Below, one piece after another: positions 1 to 5,598 of a DNA stretch of 6,554 bases. This stretch comes from Bdellovibrionales bacterium (GTDB taxonomy: Bacteria; Bdellovibrionota; Bdellovibrionia; Bdellovibrionales; JAMPXM01), in assembly GCA_005793615.1 (NCBI GenBank), contig SXRI01000371.1, positions 1 through 6,554 on the forward strand, in the 5' to 3' direction. The notes beneath the pieces were generated by a model. That model saw only the letters and a program-made list of their open reading frames with translations, was not told the origin of the DNA and did not search any database. The translations under genes were made by a program, and so were the position numbers. The first letter of the stretch is position 1, and each line of letters opens with the position of its first letter.

Positions 1-78
1 AAATAAAGCGCGCATCCGCCTGTGTCTACTAAGTTTTTCTGCCAAGATCGAAACCTTGCTGCTAGGCTTGAAAACACC

Positions 79-903
79 ATGAGCGACTTCGATCAATCTG
101 CATCATCTTTAGGCAAAACTACTTCCGCGAGCGTTCGCCTTTCCCCGATTCGCCTGTTTTGGACCGCCGGCCGTTTGACGACCGAGATCTATGCACCACT
201 TTTAGCACGGGGCGCATCGCGCCTGATCCCCCTGCACCTCATCGAGGTCGGCTCGGGCCAGGTTTTTTCTTATGCCTCTGAGTACATTCAACTCTCGGGG
301 CGCGAGAACCTGGCGCTGATTGCCGCCATTGCTCTAATGGAACTCACCATCAGCATGCTGTGGTCAGCCGCGTGGATTTTGGCGATCGCAGACCTCGCCG
401 ACAGTATTTGGCGCGGGCGCATACGCCCGAGTGATTATCAAGCCTCTCTGAGCCAACACTTTAATCAGATTTTGATCGAACAAGTTCGTGCCTTGGCCGC
501 AGTTCTATGGCGAGTACCGCTTTTGATCCTTCCCGCGCTCGGCGAGTACATTCGCTTGGTTTTTGTACCTTTAGTGGTGATCCTTAATGGTTCATACGAG
601 CGAGGCGAAACCGATGCTCTACAAGAGAGTCGCGCTCTTTGCCGCGGACGCTTCTGGATGCTAACCCTATTTATTGGCACTTCCCTTTTCGCGCCGTGGC
701 TAATGCAGTCATTCCTTCACGGCGACAGCGGCGAAATGATCTGGGAGAACCCCATTGGCGTCGGCTTCGGCTGGCTAGTGACACTCTTTTTCAATGTTTT
801 TACCTCAGCCTTTTTATGGGCTATTTTCCGCACCCTATACCCGACCCTTAAACCAGAAACGAAGGCAGCCGAGTCGCAAACCTCGACCATCGTATTGTCC
901 TGA
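79..903 (+). CDS. Unidentified polytopic inner-membrane protein
   Basis: I do not recognise this 274-residue protein. After a hydrophilic, Ser/Thr-rich N-terminus (about residues 1-20) come hydrophobic stretches at roughly 78-104, 136-152, 157-171, 192-213 and 226-250. This suggests about four or five membrane passes, with no cleavable signal peptide. Residues 179-193 (DALQESRALCRGRFW) resemble the 'A-x-x-x-S-x-x-L-x-x-G-x-x-W' signature seen before a transmembrane helix in several integral membrane families, such as the membrane domain of glycerophosphodiester phosphodiesterases and DUF975-type proteins. That is a likeness, not an assignment. The C-terminal 20 residues are polar. I chose the ATG at 79. 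A GTG at 22 would add 19 hydrophilic residues, and the frame is closed by a stop at 4-6. Neither start has a convincing ribosome binding site. It is on the same strand as murI but 245 bp upstream, so co-transcription is uncertain. Confidence 0.75.
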   Translation: MSDFDQSASSLGKTTSASVRLSPIRLFWTAGRLTTEIYAPLLARGASRLIPLHLIEVGSGQVFSYASEYIQLSGRENLALIAAIALMELTISMLWSAAWILAIADLADSIWRGRIRPSDYQASLSQHFNQILIEQVRALAAVLWRVPLLILPALGEYIRLVFVPLVVILNGSYERGETDALQESRALCRGRFWMLTLFIGTSLFAPWLMQSFLHGDSGEMIWENPIGVGFGWLVTLFFNVFTSAFLWAIFRTLYPTLKPETKAAESQTSTIVLS

Positions 904-978
904 ATGCCCAAGTTGAAATACCATTGACGGCGTTTTTCCGGCTCGCGTAGCCTGAATTCACGGCCAGCGATGAGTGGG

Positions 979-1104
979 CGTGAGAGTTTAACGTGCTCCT
1001 TACTTGTTCGAAGTAAACGACTGAAAGCACAACGACTTCCTAGGATGAGTTTTCCGTAACGAAGTTCGATCAAATCCAAGAAGATAACGTTATAACTCTC
1101 CACG
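979..1104. other. Long imperfect inverted repeat with nested hairpin, upstream of murI
   Basis: Bases 979-993 and 1088-1104 can pair over 15 bp: 3 outer, 7 middle and 5 inner, interrupted only by single unpaired bases at 1101 and 1093. A further G-C pair, 978 with 1105, is possible. Inside lies a perfect 6-bp hairpin, TTACTT (1000-1005) with AAGTAA (1011-1016) around a GTTCG loop. It is flanked by TGCT (994-997) pairing with AGCA (1026-1029). An 8-bp palindrome TCCTAGGA is at 1038-1045. The stretch lies in the only sizeable gene-free region (904-1148). It could be a folded leader or small RNA, a DNA dyad bound by a regulator, or chance. There is no T-run, so it does not look like an intrinsic terminator. 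It matches no RNA family I know. Confidence 0.35.
1091..1096 (+). promoter_or_regulatory. murI: Possible -10 element for the murI operon
   Basis: TATAAC matches the sigma-70 -10 consensus at five of six positions and lies 52 bp before the murI start codon. No good -35 hexamer is found at the right distance: TTCGAT at 1065-1070 is weak and 20 bp away. The element falls inside the right arm of the inverted repeat. If it is the real promoter, that repeat would not be wholly within the transcript. Confidence 0.22.
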
Positions 1105-1148
1105 CACGCTCTAGCTCGGCCGCTCCTCCCTTTGTTTTATAGGTAAAC

Positions 1149-1964
1149 ATGACACACGATAACCGACCCATTGGACTCTTTGACTCCGGAATGGGCGGCC
1201 TCACGGTTCTGCGCACCCTCCTGAGTCACCTTCCTGACGAATCCTTTGTTTACCTTGGCGATACCGCCCGTCTTCCTTACGGCTCGAAGAGCCCGCAAAC
1301 CATCAGTCGCTATTTGCTGCAGAATATTCGTTTTCTGCAAAGCCAAGATGTGAAGGCGATCGTGGTCGCTTGCAACACAGCCTCCACCGTACTTCTCAAT
1401 CGGTCGCCTGAGTTGATAATCCCTGACGATGTTCCCCTGTATAATGTGATTGAACCTGGAGCACGCGCCGCGCTCAATGCCACAGTTAATAAACGAATTG
1501 GCGTTCTTGCCACCAGAGCCACGATACAGGCGCAATCATATCCGAAAACCTTGAGCGCACTTGATATCAATATCACTGTCTATAGCCAGGCGAGCCCGCT
1601 ACTTGTACCCCTGGTAGAAGAAGGCTGGGAGGACGACCCGCTCACCAACCTGATAGTTTATCGCTACGTGCAGCCGCTTCTCGCTCTCAACATTGATACC
1701 TTGATTCTTGGTTGTACCCACTACCCGGCGCTTCGTGGCCCCATTGGGCGCGCAGCGGGCCCAGGCGTGCAATTGATCGATAGTGCTGAAGCGATCTTAA
1801 ATATCATCACTGATGACATCGCGACCGGCAAAATAAAACCGGGCGCCAAAAGACAGCAGCTAAAACTTCTAGCAACCGACACCAGCCCGGCCTTTGGCGA
1901 TGTCGCCAGTCGCCTGATGCGCCCGCACGTTATTCCCAAATTCGAGCTTGTCGACACGATATAA
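1149..1964 (+). CDS. murI: Glutamate racemase MurI
   Basis: This 271-residue cytosolic enzyme interconverts L- and D-glutamate without a cofactor, supplying D-Glu to MurD for the second position of the peptidoglycan stem peptide. The family signatures are all present in order: FDSGMGGLT (Asp12-Ser13), the GDTARLPYG loop (37-45), the first catalytic cysteine in ACNTAS (Cys75), and the second in LGCTHYPAL (Cys189-Thr190-His191). The length is typical for the Asp/Glu racemase fold, and both catalytic cysteines are intact. The ATG at 1149 is preceded by AGGT at 1141-1144, a short but plausible ribosome binding site, and the N-terminus starts a few residues before the first conserved strand, as usual. 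It is the first of three closely spaced genes, followed after 22 bp by the mpaA-like gene. The assignment is secure. Confidence 0.97.
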   Translation: MTHDNRPIGLFDSGMGGLTVLRTLLSHLPDESFVYLGDTARLPYGSKSPQTISRYLLQNIRFLQSQDVKAIVVACNTASTVLLNRSPELIIPDDVPLYNVIEPGARAALNATVNKRIGVLATRATIQAQSYPKTLSALDINITVYSQASPLLVPLVEEGWEDDPLTNLIVYRYVQPLLALNIDTLILGCTHYPALRGPIGRAAGPGVQLIDSAEAILNIITDDIATGKIKPGAKRQQLKLLATDTSPAFGDVASRLMRPHVIPKFELVDTI

Positions 1965-1986
1965 GCAGTGCTTTGATTGCGGGTCG

Positions 1987-2733
1987 ATGGAAAGCTTCAT
2001 ATTTGGCCTCACTTCGACCGGTCTCGCAATACCTGCATTTCGCTTTGGCTCTGGCCATGTTTCTGGCCATGTTTCTGGCCATGTTTCTGGCCACGTCTCT
2101 GGCCATGTTTCTGGCCACGACGCCCGTCGCGATTCGGGCCGAGCGCGCGTCCTGATTCTTGGCGGCGTTCATGGCGATGAAATCGAAGGCGTCTGGGCCG
2201 CCTATGGCTTACTCAAATCCTTGAGCGAGTCATACCCTTACCAACTAGAACTCACCTTGGTGCCGACGTTCAATCTTGATGGTGTGTTAGCGCGAGAGCG
2301 GCGCAACGCTCGCGGCGTTGATCTTAATCGCAATATGCCGACTCGCGACTGGAGCCCGCTCATCGCAACCGAGCGCTATCATCCAGGAACGAAGGCGGGT
2401 TCTGAAGCGGAAACTCAACATCTGGTGAACTATCTTGAAAACTCAGCACCGCATTTTATTTTGAGTCTACACTCCTGGAAGCCTCTTCTTAACGTCAATG
2501 GTGACTGTCATGCCGAAGCACAGGTACTCGCCGAAAATACAGGGTATCCGGTCGAGGAATCCATCGGCTACCCGACGCCTGGTTGCCTAGGAACTTATAC
2601 AGGTCTTGAACGTTCAATTCCGACAATCACCTATGAGATTGAACGCGGCCTCAATCAAAACCTCGTACTCGAACTCCACGTTCCCGCGATTCTTAAAGCG
2701 CTGAAGGTCAGCGAGCGACGCGGGAAAGTTTAA
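1987..2733 (+). CDS. mpaA: Murein peptide amidase A-like zinc carboxypeptidase (M14 family)
   Basis: This 248-residue, probably cytosolic protein belongs to the M14 zinc carboxypeptidases. Visible landmarks are the zinc ligands in GGVHGDE (His62, Glu65), the substrate-binding GVDLNRN motif (Arg115), a third zinc ligand in SLHSW (His162), and the likely catalytic glutamate in ITYEIERG (Glu217). The segment GYPTPGCLGTY (194-204) and the GTKAGSEAETQ segment (134-144) match, from memory, E. coli MpaA. That enzyme cleaves the gamma-D-Glu-meso-DAP bond in tripeptides released during murein recycling. Its location between murI and dapD fits. I chose the ATG at 1987. A TTG at 1948 would overlap murI by 17 bp and add 13 residues with no homology visible to me. 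No clear Shine-Dalgarno precedes the ATG, so translation may be coupled to murI. Oddity: residues 23-42 are five tandem Gly-His-Val-Ser units. A deacylase of the related AstE/aspartoacylase group is a less likely alternative. Confidence 0.85.
   Translation: MESFIFGLTSTGLAIPAFRFGSGHVSGHVSGHVSGHVSGHVSGHDARRDSGRARVLILGGVHGDEIEGVWAAYGLLKSLSESYPYQLELTLVPTFNLDGVLARERRNARGVDLNRNMPTRDWSPLIATERYHPGTKAGSEAETQHLVNYLENSAPHFILSLHSWKPLLNVNGDCHAEAQVLAENTGYPVEESIGYPTPGCLGTYTGLERSIPTITYEIERGLNQNLVLELHVPAILKALKVSERRGKV
2051..2119 (+). repeat. 12-bp in-frame tandem repeat (Gly-His-Val-Ser)n within mpaA
   Basis: The unit CTGGCCATGTTT occurs in tandem at 2051, 2063, 2075 and 2099. A variant, CTGGCCACGTCT, lies at 2087, and a broken sixth copy, CTGGCCACG, ends at 2119. 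Because the unit is 12 bp, copy-number change keeps the frame and only lengthens or shortens the protein by GHVS blocks (residues 23-42, then GHD at 43-45). Each copy also contains the palindrome TGGCCA at a strict 12-bp spacing. Three adjacent perfect copies suggest recent slippage expansion. Confidence 0.95.
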
Positions 2734-2749
2734 CCGAAGGAAACCCGCC

Positions 2750-3562
2750 ATGCTTACCAAAGAGCTCATTGAAAATGCTTTTGCCGGAACGATTGATCTT
2801 GCTGACCCGAAAGTAGCGACCGCGGTTCTCGAGTGCATCGACAGTCTCGATAAGGGCGACCTTCGGGTGCTTGAAAAAACCACTACGGGCTTTGAGCTCA
2901 ATGATTGGCTCAAAAAGGCCATTCTCCTCTATTTCCGCCTGCAAAAGATGTCGGTTTTTGAAGCTGGCGATTTTCGCTGGGTCGATAAGATTCCGGTCAA
3001 GAAATGGCGTGGCGACGAAGGCGTTCGCGTTGTTCCTCAAGCCATGGTTCGCTACGGCTGCTACGTTTCACGCGGTGCGATTCTCATGCCTTCGTTCGTA
3101 AATATCGGTGCCTTCGTCGGCTCGGGTACGATGGTGGACACCTGGGCGACGGTCGGCAGCTGCGCCTATGTTGGCGCCAATGTTCATCTCTCCGGCGGTG
3201 TTGGTGTTGGTGGCGTGCTTGAGCCCGTTCAAGGTATGCCTGTGGTGATTGAAGACAACGCCTTTATCGGTTCACGAGCAATCCTGGTAGAAGGTGTACA
3301 TATCGAAGAGGGCGTGGTGATCGGTGCCGGCGTAACACTCACCGCCTCAACGAAAATCATCGATGTAACCACAGCCAAAGCCGTGGTTCATAAGGGCCGG
3401 GTACCGAAAAATTCGGTGGTGATCCCGGGAACAACCACTAAAGAATTTGCTGCCGGCTCCTATGGCGTGCCGTGCGCCTTGATCATCGGAACTCGCAAGG
3501 AAAGTACCAACCTTAAGACTTCGCTTACTGACGCTCTTCGCGATTTTGATGTTGCGACCTAA
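2750..3562 (+). CDS. dapD: 2,3,4,5-tetrahydropyridine-2,6-dicarboxylate N-succinyltransferase DapD
   Basis: This 270-residue cytosolic enzyme transfers succinyl from succinyl-CoA to tetrahydrodipicolinate, committing carbon to the succinylase branch of meso-diaminopimelate and lysine synthesis. An N-terminal helical domain (about 1-90) is followed by the left-handed beta-helix built from hexapeptide repeats (about 98-235). Conserved stretches include RVVPQAMVRYG, MPSFVNIGAFVG, GTMVDTWATVGSCA (Asp130), NVHLSGGVGVGGVLEP (Glu158), VIEDNAFIGSR and GRVPKNSVVIPGT. Asp130 and Glu158 are the acidic residues of the family's most conserved segments. The length equals that usual for the family. The ATG at 2750 has a good ribosome binding site, GAAGGA at 2736-2741, placed 8 nt upstream, and is 16 bp after the mpaA stop. 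The C-terminal tail (about 240-270) differs from the enterobacterial one. Its last 38 bp overlap the end of the convergent lolC-like gene. Confidence 0.97.
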   Translation: MLTKELIENAFAGTIDLADPKVATAVLECIDSLDKGDLRVLEKTTTGFELNDWLKKAILLYFRLQKMSVFEAGDFRWVDKIPVKKWRGDEGVRVVPQAMVRYGCYVSRGAILMPSFVNIGAFVGSGTMVDTWATVGSCAYVGANVHLSGGVGVGGVLEPVQGMPVVIEDNAFIGSRAILVEGVHIEEGVVIGAGVTLTASTKIIDVTTAKAVVHKGRVPKNSVVIPGTTTKEFAAGSYGVPCALIIGTRKESTNLKTSLTDALRDFDVAT

Positions 3563-4805
3563 GAGCCTCGGCAGGTAATTCTCGCGTCGCTTTGCGCGCC
3601 GGAATGTCGGCGCTAAAGTAAGCGATCAAGCCCGCGACAATGAGAATTCCCGCAACAAAACGCGGATCAACTGTCGCCGGGACAGTCGAATTGATGTAAA
3701 TGCTATCCGGCAAAACCGGCAACGGATAGCGGCCGACCACAAAGCTCACCCCTAGGCAGACCAACAAGCCGCCGAAGATTCCGATCGAGGACAAAACCAA
3801 ACCCACCTTGACGAAGAGCCAACGCGTTTGCCGCGGGCTTAAACCCAAGCTCATCAAAAGACCGATGTCTTTTCTTTTCTGGGTGAGAAGCAAAACCAAA
3901 ACCGAAACAATCGAAAAACTCGCGATCAAGGCAGCAAGCCCCAGAAAAACCGTCATCGCGATTTTTTCCATCTTCAAGGCATAGAAAATCTCAGAGTTGC
4001 GATCCACCCAAGTAGCGACCACAGCTCCTTTGGCACTGAGCTCCTGCTTGAGGCCATCAATGTTCTCAGGATCCTTCACGCGCACTTCGATGCCGACTTC
4101 ACGACTGGCGCCCTTACGAAGGGCATTAAAGGTCTTACCGCGACCAAAGAAAATCTGCATACCATCGATATCCTGAATATCGGTACGCAAGAATCCTTTG
4201 ACAGTCACCCGTTCAAAGGGCGGCGCCTCACCTGCCGGCAAAAGCAGCGCCTCGGGTGGGATCACTACGACCTTATCACCTTCAAAAATTCCCATCTGCC
4301 GCGCGAGATCAATTCCGACGTAAATTTCGCCGGGCCCCGGCTGCATTGAATCTTCACTCTCAGTTTGCTCCTGAAGCTTAGCATGCGGATGATTAGCCAT
4401 CATCGCCTTACGAGCTTCGCGCATGATGTAGGATAGCGCCCCGGGCTCAACCCCTTTGGCAATCGCGCCCTGAAAAAAGCCATCCACCGTCCGTAAAATC
4501 ACATCCTGATTCTCAAAGACGTCAATCAAAGTATCCGGACGCTTCTCTAACTCTTTATAGATTGCATGCGCACGCAAATGTTCGGGCTCAGTCGCCCCGG
4601 GGATGCGTACAACTAAGTGCGGTTCAACGGCAAGTAGACGGCGGTGAATCTGTTCGTTAAAACCATTCATCACGCTAGTGACAACGATCAACGCCATAAC
4701 ACCAAGCCCCACGCCGACCATACAAAGCCAGGCAACCGTGCGGATGAGAGAGCCCGCACGCCGACTCAGTAAATAATGACGAAAAATATCCCAGGCAAGT
4801 TGCAT
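3525..4805 (-). CDS. lolC: LolC/LolE-family lipoprotein-releasing ABC transporter permease
   Basis: This 426-residue inner-membrane protein has the architecture of LolC/LolE permeases: one N-terminal membrane helix (about 21-44, ending in SVMNGFNEQIHRRLL), a large periplasmic domain (about 48-278), and a C-terminal FtsX domain with three helices (about 282-305, 331-355, 381-400). The C-terminus ends near the family hallmark PAEALR. The coupling-region sequence LLTQKRKDIGLLMSLGLSPRQ and the pre-helix motif ALKMEKIAM are also typical. With the ATPase LolD the complex extracts mature lipoproteins from the inner membrane and hands them to LolA. LolC, LolE and fused LolF cannot be told apart here, and no lolD is in the window. 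I chose the ATG at 4805 because it gives the usual N-terminal length. A TTG at 4829 would add eight residues; neither has a clear ribosome binding site. A charged, His/Gln/Glu-rich stretch at about 127-153 lies in the periplasmic domain. Confidence 0.9.
   Translation of the reverse strand: MQLAWDIFRHYLLSRRAGSLIRTVAWLCMVGVGLGVMALIVVTSVMNGFNEQIHRRLLAVEPHLVVRIPGATEPEHLRAHAIYKELEKRPDTLIDVFENQDVILRTVDGFFQGAIAKGVEPGALSYIMREARKAMMANHPHAKLQEQTESEDSMQPGPGEIYVGIDLARQMGIFEGDKVVVIPPEALLLPAGEAPPFERVTVKGFLRTDIQDIDGMQIFFGRGKTFNALRKGASREVGIEVRVKDPENIDGLKQELSAKGAVVATWVDRNSEIFYALKMEKIAMTVFLGLAALIASFSIVSVLVLLLTQKRKDIGLLMSLGLSPRQTRWLFVKVGLVLSSIGIFGGLLVCLGVSFVVGRYPLPVLPDSIYINSTVPATVDPRFVAGILIVAGLIAYFSADIPARKATRELPAEALRSQHQNREERQ
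3670..3730. other. Two adjacent perfect hairpins inside the lolC-like gene
   Basis: ACTGTC (3670-3675) pairs with GACAGT (3681-3686) around a 5-nt loop. GCTATCCG (3702-3709) pairs with CGGATAGC (3723-3730) around a 13-nt loop. Both lie in lolC-like coding sequence, 108-168 bp past the dapD stop. Neither has a T-run, so they are not intrinsic terminators, but they are the first strong hairpins that a transcript reading out of dapD would meet. They may simply reflect coding constraints. Confidence 0.3.
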
Positions 4806-4880
4806 TGATTTTGAGAGTAGTGGAATCAACCGTCCAGAGCAAGCTCACCAATGGGCGCCGCGATGAGTCCCGAAAGGCTT

Positions 4881-5573
4881 TTAGTCGCCGAGTACCCAGT
4901 TCTTAAACCGCCGCCAGAAAGTGGAACGACGGGTCGAGACAATTTCGTCAACTTTTGGCGCCCAAGTATGTAGCGCACGCTCCCGGGCTTTTTTGTGCAT
5001 CTTGGGTGACTCCCGCAGATTAAAGATCAACGCCGCACGATCCTCGGGAGCTAGATCCGGCACCGCCGCCAGGAGCTGGAGCGCCTGTTCAACAACCGCG
5101 ACTTGGGTGATTTTGTCAAAACGAATGGTTTCCGAGGAATCTTCCGCGTCATCCGTATTGATTGTGCCGGGAGCCACAGTCGTCTCCGGATGAGGGCCGC
5201 TCACGAGCGGCTTTTTTTGAACCGACTTCTTGCCGTCGCCTTCAACCTTCATTTCAAACGACACGTCTTCCTCGATAACCAAGCCTGTACGCGTACCATT
5301 GATTGGATTCCACTCAACCACTTGGCCATAGAAACAAAGCTGGTGTTTGATAATGCGTTTTTCTGTGTCCGTCCAAATCACCAAATCGGCGTCATTACGC
5401 ACGGATTTGAACCATCGACTCATGAAATCGGTTCGCTCGCCGCGCACCACATCAACCGCCAGCTGTTGAAAACTCGCGCCCAATGCCGCAGCATCAAAAT
5501 GCCTAACACCGAAGGATGAATCTTCGATCGCGGAGCTGCTTCGTTTGTCTTTAAGGCTCGCTGACTGCGACAT
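4881..5573 (-). CDS. Unidentified 230-residue protein between MCE and Lol-type genes
   Basis: I do not recognise this protein. It has no signal peptide and no transmembrane helix, so it should be cytosolic or membrane-peripheral. Residues 1-22 are Ser/Lys-rich and probably disordered. Residues 25-110 alternate in a way that suggests a beta-rich domain, including DADLVIWTDTEKRIIKHQLC and the striking GQVVEWNPINGTRTGLVIEE (83-102). Residues 111-147 form a polar, Pro/Asp-rich linker. Residues 150-205 look helical, with VVEQALQLLAAV and an LAPEDRAALIFNLRES segment. The last 16 residues (RRSTFWRRFKNWVLGD) are basic and aromatic. The ATG at 5573 is 25 bp after the stop of the MCE gene, with a weak AAGAAG ribosome binding site close upstream. 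The lolC-like gene follows after 75 bp. The spacing points to one transcript and a role in envelope lipid or lipoprotein transport, perhaps at the cytosolic face, but this is inference from position only. Confidence 0.85.
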   Translation of the reverse strand: MSQSASLKDKRSSSAIEDSSFGVRHFDAAALGASFQQLAVDVVRGERTDFMSRWFKSVRNDADLVIWTDTEKRIIKHQLCFYGQVVEWNPINGTRTGLVIEEDVSFEMKVEGDGKKSVQKKPLVSGPHPETTVAPGTINTDDAEDSSETIRFDKITQVAVVEQALQLLAAVPDLAPEDRAALIFNLRESPKMHKKARERALHTWAPKVDEIVSTRRSTFWRRFKNWVLGD

Positions 5574-5598
5574 AGCTTCTTAAAAACCCCTCAAAAAC

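Noticed and set aside
22..78. GTG start at 22 for the first gene
   Set aside because: It would add 19 hydrophilic residues without a ribosome binding site; the ATG at 79 is simpler, though not proven.
1064..1071. GTTCGATC, resembling a tRNA T-loop
   Set aside because: The flanking bases cannot form the T stem and no other tRNA arms are present.
717..1103. 128-codon minus-strand frame running from the gap before murI into the upstream gene
   Set aside because: It lies largely antisense to a better-supported membrane protein gene, starts with GTG without a ribosome binding site, and shows no recognisable domain.
1948..1986. TTG start at 1948 for the mpaA-like gene
   Set aside because: The extra residues (STRYKQCFDCGS) do not resemble the family and overlap murI; the ATG at 1987 begins just before the first conserved strand.
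2051..2119. CRISPR-like array
   Set aside because: The units are 12 bp with no spacers and lie in frame within a conserved enzyme gene.
1930..2172. Frames on both strands through the repeat giving runs such as MARN or MFLA
   Set aside because: These periodic products are by-products of the 12-bp repeat read in wrong frames.
1987..2733. Succinylglutamate desuccinylase (AstE) or a DapE substitute next to dapD
   Set aside because: The GVDLNRN, GSEAETQ and GYPTPG segments fit MpaA better than AstE or aspartoacylase; kept only as a minor alternative.
5103..5519. 138-codon plus-strand frame opposite the unidentified 230-residue gene
   Set aside because: It is antisense within a longer frame that fits the leftward operon in spacing and strand, and it shows no family motif.
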